Assembly: GCA_040221055.1 (NCBI GenBank)
Contig: JAVJVN010000015.1
Location: forward strand, 1-64,000
From: Rhodothermales bacterium
GTDB taxonomy: Bacteria; Bacteroidota; Rhodothermia; Rhodothermales; UBA10348
DNA length: 64,000 nucleotides
Reading direction: 5' to 3'
The stretch's first letter is position 1; each line of letters opens with the position of its first letter. Positions 33,546 through 41,433 of the stretch are shown one piece after another. Below the pieces are notes generated by a model. The model made no database searches, was not told the origin of the DNA, and was given only the letters and a program-made list of their open reading frames with translations. The position numbers and the translations under genes were made by a program.

Positions 33546-33729
33546 ACGGTTGTACAAAGAATGTTTGATAAGGTGCAATGCGAGCGGCACATCGATGCCG
33601 GAGAATGCATCACGGAAAATGTGCCGTTCCGCACCGATCCTCGACTCACCCTATGCAGTGAGCCGTCTCCCGGAGCAACCAGACCCGACCTTTGACCGTT
33701 TGCAGATGCACAATTGACTCCACATTCCC

Positions 33730-34830
33730 ATGATGCTTGTCTGGACGGTGCTGCTCTCCTTCGGCGCCTTGCACGGGATTTTTCTTGCGGCGGCACTCCA
33801 ATTCCGGCCTGCCTCCGAGCCTACGTCACGCAGTCGGTCGGCAAGGCCGTTCTTGACCGTCCTTCTGCTGGCTTTGTCGCTCATGATTGCGGAGGCCGTC
33901 TACGCCATGCACGGCGGTTGGCTGCGGACACCGGGCCTGGCCTTTGCATCCGCACCATTGTGGTTCGCGGTAGCCCCGCTGCTGTACCTGTTCGTGGACC
34001 GGAGGACGAGCGATCCAACGGATGAACGCCGAGTGCACCCGCCCCGGGAATGGATGTGGCATTTTTCGGCCGCCGTTGCTGTACCTGCCTTCCTGGTCGT
34101 TCCGTTCTGGATTTTGCCTGCAGGCGATCAGTTGGACTTCATTGCCGCCACGCCGAGAGGGTGGCGATTCGTACTCTTCCATTCTGCCGTCATCGTGCAG
34201 TGGCTGGTGTATCTGTTCCTGGCATGGAGAAAGACCAGACGATGTACACATCCTGGTGTGATCCGGGGCCTGCTGCTGGGCATGATGATCTATGTAGTGG
34301 CCGCCGGCCCCGCCTACCTGCTGCCGGAAACCTGGCTTGGAAGATGGCTCGGACAGGTTGACTACATATTCATCCTGGCCTTCTTGATCCACGGCGTGGC
34401 CTGGACCGCCGTACGTACGCCACAGGCCCTGTTTGAATCTCCGAACCGAAAGCGCAAATACCAGCACTCGGGGCTCAGCGACGCCGATGCACAAGCGTTG
34501 GTCGAACGACTGGATGGCATCATGCATGATGAGGAACTGTTCAAGGACCCGGCCTTGACGCTCGACCGACTGGCCGCGACCGTACATGCATCCAGCCATC
34601 ACGTATCACAATGCCTGAATCAGATCCGTGGGGACAACTTCTACGCCTACGTTAACCGATTCCGGGCCGAGGAAGCCGCGCGTCGCCTGCAGGACCCTGC
34701 TCATGACCACCTCACTGTACTGGCCATAGCCGAAGAATCGGGGTTCAACAGCAAGGCCTCCTTCAATCGGGCCTTCCGCGCGGCCACGGGCATGTCCCCG
34801 AGCGAATACAAGGCCCGACGCGGCGCCTGA
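33730..34830 (+). CDS. Membrane-anchored AraC family transcriptional regulator
   Basis: A 366-aa protein with about seven hydrophobic segments in residues 1-230 and a C-terminal AraC/XylS double helix-turn-helix (LTLDRLAATVHASSHHVSQCLNQIRGDNFYAYVNRFRAEEAARRLQD...VLAIAEESGFNSKASFNRAFRAATGMSPSEYKARR). Such 7TM-AraC fusions are common in Bacteroidota and presumably sense an envelope or extracellular signal. It is divergent from the propeller protein gene with a 184-bp shared intergenic region that could carry both promoters, making that gene a candidate target. ATG 33733 is an equally possible start. Confidence 0.87.
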   Translation: MMLVWTVLLSFGALHGIFLAAALQFRPASEPTSRSRSARPFLTVLLLALSLMIAEAVYAMHGGWLRTPGLAFASAPLWFAVAPLLYLFVDRRTSDPTDERRVHPPREWMWHFSAAVAVPAFLVVPFWILPAGDQLDFIAATPRGWRFVLFHSAVIVQWLVYLFLAWRKTRRCTHPGVIRGLLLGMMIYVVAAGPAYLLPETWLGRWLGQVDYIFILAFLIHGVAWTAVRTPQALFESPNRKRKYQHSGLSDADAQALVERLDGIMHDEELFKDPALTLDRLAATVHASSHHVSQCLNQIRGDNFYAYVNRFRAEEAARRLQDPAHDHLTVLAIAEESGFNSKASFNRAFRAATGMSPSEYKARRGA

Positions 34831-34963
34831 ACAGAAATTTCAGCAGGAGGCCCGGTTCGGCGCAGTATCTTCGAGGATCGTTCGGGATTATCGAGACCTC
34901 CGGGATCGTTCTCGAACGTGTCCCCAGACGCAGCCCCAGACGCAGCCCAAGCCCCAGCCCACA

Positions 34964-36823
34964 ATGTCAGACTCGCTCCAATTCCAGAAAGATGCCCACG
35001 GCCACCGCACCCACACGTGTGGCGAGCTCCGCGCCGAGCATGCCGGCAAGACCGTCGTCCTGAAGGGCTGGGTCGATACGCGCCGAGACCTGGGTGGCCT
35101 GATTTTCCTGGATCTGCGCGACCGATACGGCATCACCCAGATTGTCCTCCATCCGGAGGAAAGCCCGGAGCCGTACCGTGGGGGCGAGTCGCTCCGCGGC
35201 GAATACGTCATTTCGGTGCGGGGAACGGTGCGCGAACGCGAGGTCCCGGCCAAGAACGCGGACCTGCCGACGGCATCCATTGAAGTGGCCGCCGAGGACC
35301 TCCTGGTCCTGAACACCGCCGCCCCGCTGCCCTTTCCGGTGTCGGTGCACGAGGGGCGCCAGCAGAACGCCAGCGAAGAACTCCGCCTGAAGTACCGGTA
35401 CCTGGATTTGCGCCGTCCGGAACTGCAGAAGAACGTCATCCTCCGCTCGAAGCTCTACCAGACCGTCCGCCGGTACTACGACAGCCACCAGTTCGTGGAA
35501 GTCGAGACCCCGGTCCTCATGAAATCCACGCCCGAGGGCGCGCGCGACTACCTGGTCCCTTCCCGCGTGCACCCCGGCAAATTCTACGCCCTCCCCCAGT
35601 CGCCGCAGACCTACAAGCAGATCTGCATGATTGCCGGCCTGGACCGGTACTTTCAGATCGTGAAGTGCTTCCGCGACGAGGACCTGCGCGCCGATCGGCA
35701 ACCCGAGTTCACGCAGATCGACGTCGAAATGACCTTCGCCACCGAGGACCTCATTTACGAGGTGACCGAAGGGCTCATGGCGGCCATCTGGAAGGATTTG
35801 AAGGGCACCGAACTGCCGCTCCCCTTCCCGAGGATGACGTATGATGATGCGATTCGCCGCTACGGCGCCGACAAGCCCGACCTGCGGTTCGGCATGGAGC
35901 TCGTGGACGTATCGGATGCGTTCCGTGGTTGTGGATTCCGCGTGTTCGATTCCATCCTGGACGACGGCGGCGCCGTCGTGGCCATCCGCGTGGAAGGCCA
36001 GGGCGACACGGGCCGCGGCAAACTCGATAAACTGGACAAGGACGTTGTCCGCGGCAAGCTGAAAGCCGGCGGACTCATCCACTTCCGGTTGCCGTCCGAC
36101 GGCTCGGAGCTGCAGTCCAGCGTGAAGTCCGAGGTGCTGAAGCCCGAGTTCGTTGAGGCCGCCGTGGCCGCCACGGGCGCCACCCAAGGCGACATGGTGC
36201 TCGTCCTGGCCGGCCCGCAGCCCAAGGTGTTCGAACAGATGGGCGCCCTGCGCCTGCACATGGCCCGCGACCTGGAATTGATTGCCGACAGCGCCGACGG
36301 CCCCTGGAAGTTCCTGTGGGTCACCGACTTCCCGCTGCTGGAATACAACGAGGATGATGACCGGTATTACGCCATGCATCACCCGTTCACGTCGCCCCAT
36401 GAGGACGACCTGGAGAAGCTCGCCTCGGACCCCGGGGCCGTCCGCGCCCGCGCCTACGATCTGGTGCTGAACGGGACGGAGCTCGGCGGTGGCAGCATCC
36501 GGATTCATCGATCCGACGTCCAGGCCCGCATGTTCCACGCACTGGGTATTGACGAGGAGGAGCAGGAAGCCCGTTTCGGGTTCCTGCTGGAAGCCTTCCG
36601 CTACGGGGCGCCGCCTCACGGCGGCATTGCATTCGGTCTGGACCGAATTGCAATGCTGCTCGCCGGCGCCCCCAGCCTCCGCGACGTCATCGTCTTCCCG
36701 AAAACCCAGTCGGCGCAGGAGCCCATGGTGTCCAGCCCGGACACCGTGGACGCCAAGCAGTTGGCCGAACTCCACATCCAGCTGGCGCCGCCAAAAGAAG
36801 AATCCAAATCCAACGCGGAATGA
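34964..36823 (+). CDS. aspS: Aspartyl-tRNA synthetase (bacterial type)
   Basis: A 619-aa class II synthetase that charges tRNA-Asp. It shows the N-terminal OB-fold anticodon-binding domain (HRTHTCGELRAEHAGKTVVLKGWVDTRRDLGGLIFLDLRDRYGITQIV), motif 2 (FRDEDLRADRQPEFTQIDVEMTF), the bacterial GAD insertion (about residues 290-420) and motif 3 (GGIAFGLDRIAMLLAG). Lengths and insertion match bacterial AspRS. Upstream, 34919-34954 contains short tandem copies of CCCAGACGCAG. The ATGA stop overlap leads directly into a pyrophosphatase-like gene. Confidence 0.95.
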   Translation: MSDSLQFQKDAHGHRTHTCGELRAEHAGKTVVLKGWVDTRRDLGGLIFLDLRDRYGITQIVLHPEESPEPYRGGESLRGEYVISVRGTVREREVPAKNADLPTASIEVAAEDLLVLNTAAPLPFPVSVHEGRQQNASEELRLKYRYLDLRRPELQKNVILRSKLYQTVRRYYDSHQFVEVETPVLMKSTPEGARDYLVPSRVHPGKFYALPQSPQTYKQICMIAGLDRYFQIVKCFRDEDLRADRQPEFTQIDVEMTFATEDLIYEVTEGLMAAIWKDLKGTELPLPFPRMTYDDAIRRYGADKPDLRFGMELVDVSDAFRGCGFRVFDSILDDGGAVVAIRVEGQGDTGRGKLDKLDKDVVRGKLKAGGLIHFRLPSDGSELQSSVKSEVLKPEFVEAAVAATGATQGDMVLVLAGPQPKVFEQMGALRLHMARDLELIADSADGPWKFLWVTDFPLLEYNEDDDRYYAMHHPFTSPHEDDLEKLASDPGAVRARAYDLVLNGTELGGGSIRIHRSDVQARMFHALGIDEEEQEARFGFLLEAFRYGAPPHGGIAFGLDRIAMLLAGAPSLRDVIVFPKTQSAQEPMVSSPDTVDAKQLAELHIQLAPPKEESKSNAE

Positions 36824-37185
36824 ACGCGCCGGGTTGGGTCGATTGGGAGATGTGGGACGGGATTTTCCGGCTTCGCGGCGTGACCGTGGAACGGGCTTCG
36901 GGCTCAGCGCATCTCCGGTATCCGGGCATCATCTACCCCATTGACTACGGGTTCGTCAACGACACGCTGGCCAATGACGGCGAACCGGTGGATGTTTTCC
37001 TGGGGAGCGCATCATCCGGACTGGTGGCGGCGGTGTTCACGGAGGACCCAAGGAAAGGCGACCGGGAAGTCAAATTCCTGTACAACTGTTCCCCGCGAGA
37101 AATCTACCTTGTCCACGGGTTCGTGAACTTCCCCCCGATGTCCGCCCGGCTGCTCATGCGCCGCCCCATGCACGAATTGTGGTAA
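36820..37185 (+). CDS. Short inorganic pyrophosphatase-like protein
   Basis: A 121-aa protein with the family I inorganic diphosphatase core: RYPGIIYPIDYGFVNDTLANDGEPVDVFLG, in which DGEPVDVFL (53-61) corresponds to the D-x-D-P-x-D-V metal-binding signature with Glu replacing the second Asp. Normal bacterial enzymes are about 170-200 aa; the C-terminal catalytic segment with the second Asp cluster and the FFExYK helix is missing, though the protein ends cleanly. It may be a divergent phosphohydrolase or an inactive form. Translationally coupled to aspS (ATGA), where removal of PPi from aminoacylation would make sense. Confidence 0.75.
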   Translation: MNAPGWVDWEMWDGIFRLRGVTVERASGSAHLRYPGIIYPIDYGFVNDTLANDGEPVDVFLGSASSGLVAAVFTEDPRKGDREVKFLYNCSPREIYLVHGFVNFPPMSARLLMRRPMHELW

Positions 37186-37189
37186 TTCC

Positions 37190-38074
37190 ATGCCTGTGAT
37201 CGATAATCTGAAAGCGTTTGCCGCGCGTAACCCGGTCGTGAAAACGGTGTTGTACCCGGCTTTCGAACTCCGCAGGCGGATACTCACCGCGAACCGGGCC
37301 CGCTACGAGCGACTGCTGGCCAATCTGTCCGGTCGATTGGCGGAAAGTCCCGTGCTGCACGTGCCCGAATTCGACGGTTTCTTTGAAATGGATGCGCGCA
37401 GCGACCTCCTGGAGCGCTTCCTGATTGACAATGAGTACGAGCCTGAACTCGTGGCCATCTGCCGCGAGCATGTGGATGCGTCGCGTGATGTCGTGGATGT
37501 GGGCGCGAACATCGGCCTGTACGCGGTATTTTTCGCGTCGCTTGTGGAGTCCGGCCGCGTATTGGCTGTGGAACCGACGCCGAACGCGCTGGCGCGCCTG
37601 CGTGCCAACCTGGATCGGAACGGGGTGACGGAACGGGTCCAGGTGTTTCCAGGCGTGTGTTCGGACCGCGAAGGCACGTTCCAGATCAAATCGGTCGCCG
37701 GAAAGGAAGAGTATTCCAGCCTGGGCGAAATGGAGCATCCCCGGATTGGGGATGACGCGTGGACGACGACAGAGGTCCCCGGTAAGACACTGGACGGCCT
37801 GATCGCCGACCACGGCCTCTCTCCCGGCTTTGTCAAAGTGGACGTGGAAGGCATGGAGCACGTCGTGTTTGCCGGCGCCGACGAGGTGCTTTCAACCCAT
37901 CGGCCGGTCATTCTTTCGGAGCTCTCCGACTATCTGCTCCGGCGGAACGGCTCGTCGGCCGCGGCCGTCATGGCGCGTATTGCCTCCTTCGACTACGAAA
38001 TCGTGGATCCGGTGCACGCGGGCGCCAAACCCGGGCGGGGAGACTTCGGCGACATCCTTTGTCTCCCACGGTAG
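37190..38074 (+). CDS. FkbM family methyltransferase
   Basis: A 294-aa SAM-dependent methyltransferase with VVDVGANIGLYAVFFASL (101-118) as the SAM loop, VLAVEPTPNALARLRANL after it, and FVKVDVEGMEHVVFAGADEVL, the FkbM catalytic-region signature. It starts 4 bases after the pyrophosphatase-like gene, so it is probably in the aspS transcript. The substrate is unknown. It differs clearly from the FkbM gene at 28.5 kb outside the core. The TAG stop is followed by an AGGCCT palindrome and an inverted repeat. Confidence 0.87.
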   Translation: MPVIDNLKAFAARNPVVKTVLYPAFELRRRILTANRARYERLLANLSGRLAESPVLHVPEFDGFFEMDARSDLLERFLIDNEYEPELVAICREHVDASRDVVDVGANIGLYAVFFASLVESGRVLAVEPTPNALARLRANLDRNGVTERVQVFPGVCSDREGTFQIKSVAGKEEYSSLGEMEHPRIGDDAWTTTEVPGKTLDGLIADHGLSPGFVKVDVEGMEHVVFAGADEVLSTHRPVILSELSDYLLRRNGSSAAAVMARIASFDYEIVDPVHAGAKPGRGDFGDILCLPR

Positions 38075-38079
38075 GCCTT

Positions 38080-38114
38080 TTCGCAAATTGCGAATCGCAT
38101 ATTGCGAATTACAT
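38080..38114. repeat. Perfect inverted repeat overlapping a 14-bp tandem repeat
   Basis: TTCGCAA-A-TTGCGAA (38080-38094) is a perfect 7-bp-arm palindrome. Two adjacent 14-bp units of the form ATTGCGAATYRCAT occupy 38087-38100 and 38101-38114. It lies in the 119-bp gap between the FkbM gene and the next small gene, and could be an operator or a hairpin. Confidence 0.5.
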
Positions 38115-38193
38115 TTCGGGATCACATCGCGCGATCAACCCTGCAGAAGGCCCACGCACGAAACCTGCCTATCATAAGCGGGTTTTGCTCAAC

Positions 38194-38460
38194 ATGAACG
38201 AACAGGTCCGAAATTATCTGGCCGAGATCGGCCGCCGGGGAGGGAAACGAAGCAAACGGGTGCTCAGCCCGGAAGCGGCCCGCGACATGGTGCGGGTCCG
38301 CGAGGCCAGAAAAGCCTTCAAACGGTTCCACACGCTCTGTTTTTGGTACACGCCGCCTGACCTTGCCATCGGCAAAGAGGACGTGGCGTGGGTCGCAGAA
38401 ACACTGAAGAAGAACGGAAACCAGGATGCCTGGGAAGTGGCCGAACGACTATGCCGCTGA
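38194..38460 (+). CDS. Small conserved protein, antitoxin-like (RGGKxSRR family)
   Basis: An 88-aa protein from ATG 38194 (MNEQVRNYLAEIGRRGGKRSKRVLSPEAARDMVRVREARKAFKRFHTLCFWY, then PDLAIGKEDVAWVAETLKKNGNQDAWEVAERLCR). This recurrent small-protein family starts with an IGRRGGKxSxR basic motif and ends W-E-x-A-x-x-LCR. It is usually the first gene of a pair with a nucleotidyltransferase-type toxin. Here the next gene (10-bp overlap) is an unrelated membrane-anchored protein; an AbiEii-like nucleotidyltransferase does occur 1.5 kb away on the other strand. I infer an orphaned module component. Family pattern recognised; function inferred. Confidence 0.7.
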   Translation: MNEQVRNYLAEIGRRGGKRSKRVLSPEAARDMVRVREARKAFKRFHTLCFWYTPPDLAIGKEDVAWVAETLKKNGNQDAWEVAERLCR

Positions 38461-39203
38461 CACCGCTGAAGAACGTGAAACCGTCCCGATTCAGCGTCTG
38501 GGGCGGGCGAATCCGGTGGTTCTCCGCTGAATTCTTTGTGGTGGTAGCCGGCATCCTCTTCGCATTTGCCATCAACACCTGGTGGCAGGATGCCCAGACC
38601 CGGCAGCGTGAGCAGGATTTCCTGGCTGATCTGATGGTGGACTTCGAGGAGAACGCCGCCCGTCTGCAGGAGGCCATTGACCTGGCGGGCGAGATCATGT
38701 CCGAAGCGCAGATCCTGCTGCACCTGGAAACGGCCGCCGGGGGCCGCGAACTCGGGCTCGATTCGCTGAACTACCACCTTCAGACGCTGTCGCTGCTGCC
38801 CACATTTCAGCCGGTCACGCGCACGTACGACAACATCATGGGCGCCGGAGAACTCCAGACCCTGTCCAACCCCGAGCTGCGCATGATGCTGGCGGACTTC
38901 GAAAGCCAGCTCCGTCTGGTGACCACCGTGGAGCAGACCCAGGAGCGCCAGTTCGTATCGCTGTTCCTGCCCTACATCATGGAACACCTGGATTATACGG
39001 CCGTGGCCATGTTTTCGAGCGAAACCGTGGAGATCCCCGACCCCACCCATGCCGAAACCATATTCGAGGAGTTGGGCACGCGGGAATTCCAGAACTGGGT
39101 CGTCCTGCGCCTGACCTGGGCGGACGACCTCCAGGGCGTCCACATGGGCGTCCTGAACCTGGTCAAGGAAATCAACGCCGAGCTGAAGAAAGAAGGCCCT
39201 TGA
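38451..39203 (+). CDS. Single-pass membrane protein resembling DUF6090
   Basis: A 250-aa protein from ATG 38451, overlapping the preceding stop by 10 bases. A basic N-terminus precedes one membrane helix (EFFVVVAGILFAFAINTWW, about 27-45), followed by a long, mostly helical, probably periplasmic part beginning RQREQDFLADLMVDFEENAARLQEAIDLA. This layout (Glu before the helix, A-x-N-x-W after it, then a D-F-E-x-N helix) matches DUF6090-type Bacteroidota proteins of unknown function. It converges with a DoxX-like gene. Confidence 0.65.
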   Translation: MPLTPLKNVKPSRFSVWGGRIRWFSAEFFVVVAGILFAFAINTWWQDAQTRQREQDFLADLMVDFEENAARLQEAIDLAGEIMSEAQILLHLETAAGGRELGLDSLNYHLQTLSLLPTFQPVTRTYDNIMGAGELQTLSNPELRMMLADFESQLRLVTTVEQTQERQFVSLFLPYIMEHLDYTAVAMFSSETVEIPDPTHAETIFEELGTREFQNWVVLRLTWADDLQGVHMGVLNLVKEINAELKKEGP

Positions 39204-39207
39204 ATAT

Positions 39208-39576
39208 TTACAGCCCCAGGATGGCGACGCACATCGCCAGCATCAACAAGGCCGGAACGGATTTCTTGGCCGGATCCTTGACCTTGACGTGCATGGCCAG
39301 CGCACCGACCATCAGGACCGCGACCACGCCAGCAGCGGGCGCGACCAGTTCCGGCATCCACAAGCCCGCAATGAGCGCGACCGCCGAGCCCACCTTGAGC
39401 AGGCCCACAATGTAGAACGCAATGTCGGGCAGGCCGTAGGCGGCAAACTCCGCCTTCAGCGACCGGGCATCGCCCCCCCGGTATTCCGTGGCCGTGCCGG
39501 AGCGGACCAGCCACACGTTCAGCAGCCCCAGGGCCACGACAATCTGGAGAATGGAGGAGACATTGAATTCGGGCAT
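39208..39576 (-). CDS. DoxX-like membrane protein
   Basis: A 122-aa protein from ATG 39576 (MPEFNVSSILQIVVALGLLNVWLVR) with four hydrophobic segments, LVRSG followed by a short loop, IAFYIVGLLKVGSAVALIAGLWMP and APAAGVVAVLMVGALAMHVKVKDP: the four-helix DoxX/SURF4-like pattern with the conserved Lys in helix 2-3 and H-x-K-x-x-D-P near the last helix. Function is not established for this subgroup. Divergent from a second DoxX-type gene with a 95-bp gap. Confidence 0.78.
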   Translation of the reverse strand: MPEFNVSSILQIVVALGLLNVWLVRSGTATEYRGGDARSLKAEFAAYGLPDIAFYIVGLLKVGSAVALIAGLWMPELVAPAAGVVAVLMVGALAMHVKVKDPAKKSVPALLMLAMCVAILGL

Positions 39577-39671
39577 GGCGCGTACTGGTGTCAATTTACG
39601 GTGGGGGTGGAAACGACACGACGTGCGTGCCGTTGAGCCATTATAACAACAATACGCAAGGTCGCGCTCAT

Positions 39672-40004
39672 ATGCTTCTCTTCCTGACCTTGTGTTCGGC
39701 GGCTCTCTTCTCCTATTACGGGATTGCCAGCCTGGTATCGAACGACCTCGTCCAGGAATTCGACCGGTGGGGCATGGCCCGCTTGCGACGCCTTACGGCC
39801 GCCCTGGAACTCACAGGAGCGCTGGGCTTGCTCGTCGGGTTGTTCATCCCGGTCGTCGGCCTGGTGGCCAGCGCCGGATTGTGCCTCATGATGATCCTTG
39901 CCACGGTGGTCCGCATCCGGATCCGCGACCCCTTCCACGCCATGATCCCGGCCATCATGCTGGCGGTCATCAACGCCTACCTGGTGTTCGCTACCATCTC
40001 CTGA
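39672..40004 (+). CDS. DoxX family membrane protein
   Basis: A 110-aa protein from ATG 39672 with four hydrophobic segments: LLFLTLCSAALFSYYGIASLV, then RLRRLTAALELTGALGLLVGLFIP, VVGLVASAGLCLMMILATVVRIRIRDP and MIPAIMLAVINAYLVFATI. It has the DoxX helix pattern and the R-I-R-D-P turn that parallels H-V-K-V-K-D-P of its divergent neighbour, suggesting a paralogous pair. Its last 28 bases overlap the 3' end of the convergent nucleotidyltransferase gene. The function is unknown. Confidence 0.72.
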   Translation: MLLFLTLCSAALFSYYGIASLVSNDLVQEFDRWGMARLRRLTAALELTGALGLLVGLFIPVVGLVASAGLCLMMILATVVRIRIRDPFHAMIPAIMLAVINAYLVFATIS

Positions 40005-40687
40005 AGGCGCGCCAGGTTCTCTTCTGTCTCGCCCATGGCAAGCAGCGGCTCCAGTTCCTCGTAAACAAGCGGCCAATCCATGGTCTCCCCGCTTCTTTGG
40101 ATGATGCGTTGCAAATCCACCCAATCCTGTCCCCGCCCGGCCACCGTCTTGGTGACGACAAGGTCCTCAGCACAACAGATGCGCAGCGGCACGCCAACTC
40201 CGTAGTCAACGTCCACCGCCCGTTCCATCATCCGCCGTTCATAGGGGGTGAATCCGAGCGATACGTCGACCTCCACCCCTTCCGGTGATCGACCCAGATA
40301 CATACGTGCTACGTGTACCATGTCGGATGCGTCCTCAATTCGTGCCGACAGATACTCCTCCAGGACTTGCAGCATTCCGGCCTCCTTCCCCAGATCACAA
40401 AACACGGTCAGGTCCACATCATTTGTATGCCGCGTTTCTCCCCAACGCTGCAAGGGTATGCCTCCAATAAAGCAAAACGTCACATTCTTGGCGTTGAGCA
40501 TGGACTGAACGCCGGCGGCGACCCGGAAGATGTTTTGATCGGGCTCATGGACTTTTGAGTGGACCACATCGAGTCCCCAAACCCACTCTTCGTGGGTCTG
40601 GCTGCGAAGGCGTTCCACCCGCAGCTCTTCCGCCCGGCGGTAACCCCATTCGCGGTCAATGTTCCTCTTCAGGGTCTCGATATCCAT
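39977..40687 (-). CDS. Nucleotidyltransferase, AbiEii/AbiGii toxin-like
   Basis: A 236-aa protein from ATG 40687 (MDIETLKRNIDREWGYRRAEEL). The nucleotidyltransferase core is FCFIGGIPLQRWGETRHTNDVDLTVF: GG at 75-76 and D90/D92 as the metal pair, followed by VEVDVSLGFTPYE as the third acidic strand. AbiEii-type enzymes act as toxins by modifying tRNA, with a DNA-binding antitoxin encoded beside them. Residues 1-60 are an extra helical segment that might represent a fused partner. No separate antitoxin lies upstream; a TetR gene is the upstream neighbour. Family confident, toxin role inferred. Confidence 0.78.
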   Translation of the reverse strand: MDIETLKRNIDREWGYRRAEELRVERLRSQTHEEWVWGLDVVHSKVHEPDQNIFRVAAGVQSMLNAKNVTFCFIGGIPLQRWGETRHTNDVDLTVFCDLGKEAGMLQVLEEYLSARIEDASDMVHVARMYLGRSPEGVEVDVSLGFTPYERRMMERAVDVDYGVGVPLRICCAEDLVVTKTVAGRGQDWVDLQRIIQRSGETMDWPLVYEELEPLLAMGETEENLARLQEMVANTR

Positions 40688-40764
40688 TTCGCGGGAGTCC
40701 AAGTATTGAATATAGACACGACTCGGTACCGATTGTAACCGGCTGGGTTGGCCTTCAGGTTGGC

Positions 40765-41367
40765 CTACACCTGGTCGCGAAACAGCAACTCCAGATACTG
40801 GATGAACAGGTCCAGCTGCCGCGCCATCAAGCGGGCATCCTGGTACGTCCGGGACAGGATGAGCCCCCCTTCGAAGATGACCATGGACATCTCGGCGAGG
40901 TCGTGTGCGGACACGGGCACGCTGGGCGGCCGGGCAGCGATGGCAGCCACCAATTTGCCTTCGACCACGTCGGTCCAATCGTGCAGGGCCCGCGTCACAC
41001 GCTCGTTCGTATCCTCGTCCAGCAGCCCCGCCTGGTAGCCGAAACTGGCAAAAAGACACCCCTTTGAGGGCTCCTCCGCCGTCGCCATCAGGTCGCGGTA
41101 CAGCCGGAAGATCGCCAGCACCTGTTCCACCGGATGGTCCGTTTCCCGCTCCGCCCGGTCCAGAATGGTATCCAACAGCGCGCGGTCCCGCTCGGCATAC
41201 CGGTCAATGATGGCCGTAGCCAGGTCCTGTTTTGACGGGAAATGATGGAAAAACGCGCCTTTCGTGAGCCCGACCACGTTCAGGATGTCCTGTACGGATG
41301 TGCCGCTGTAGCCGTTCAGCATGAACAGATGCTCTGCGGCATCCATGATATCGTCTTTCGTCTTCAT
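40765..41367 (-). CDS. TetR/AcrR family transcriptional regulator
   Basis: A 200-aa repressor from ATG 41367 (MKTKDDIMDAAEHLFMLNGYSGTSVQDILNVVGLTKGAFFHHFPSKQDLATAII), a textbook TetR helix-turn-helix with the K-G-A-F-F-H-H-F recognition helix (AcrR/BM3R1-like). The C-terminal ligand domain includes CLFASFGYQAGLLDED. Longer starts at 41382 and 41406 would fall inside the palindrome between this gene and its divergent neighbour, so they are rejected. That palindrome is the likely operator, implying autoregulation and control of the adjacent TPR gene. The ligand is unknown. Confidence 0.9.
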   Translation of the reverse strand: MKTKDDIMDAAEHLFMLNGYSGTSVQDILNVVGLTKGAFFHHFPSKQDLATAIIDRYAERDRALLDTILDRAERETDHPVEQVLAIFRLYRDLMATAEEPSKGCLFASFGYQAGLLDEDTNERVTRALHDWTDVVEGKLVAAIAARPPSVPVSAHDLAEMSMVIFEGGLILSRTYQDARLMARQLDLFIQYLELLFRDQV

Positions 41368-41379
41368 TTCTTCATGTAA

Positions 41380-41403
41380 CATACCGACCGGTCGGTCGGT
41401 ATG
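41380..41403. promoter_or_regulatory. TetR-type palindromic operator
   Basis: CATACCGAC (41380-41388) and its perfect complement GTCGGTATG (41395-41403) are separated by CGGTCG, giving a 24-bp dyad that contains ACCGACCGGTCGGT, the usual form of TetR/AcrR operators. It lies 13 bases before the TetR start and 31 bases before the divergent TPR gene, so it can control both. Confidence 0.8.
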
Positions 41404-41433
41404 CAAGCCCGTTCAATTTCAGCACCCAATACC

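Noticed and set aside
34919-34954. Short CCCAGACGCAG tandem copies before aspS as a regulatory element
   Set aside because: Two to three imperfect copies in a C-rich leader, with no dyad symmetry or known leader structure.
34967-36775. Long open frame (about 600 codons) antisense to aspS
   Set aside because: aspS is unmistakable on the plus strand; high GC with C/G third positions leaves the complementary frame open. The translated product is Val/Gly/His-rich and matches no family.
36809-36830. Third copy of the 26-bp direct repeat near the aspS/pyrophosphatase junction (GGAATGAACGCG)
   Set aside because: Only about 12 bases match and they are constrained by the ATGA overlap; likely coincidence.
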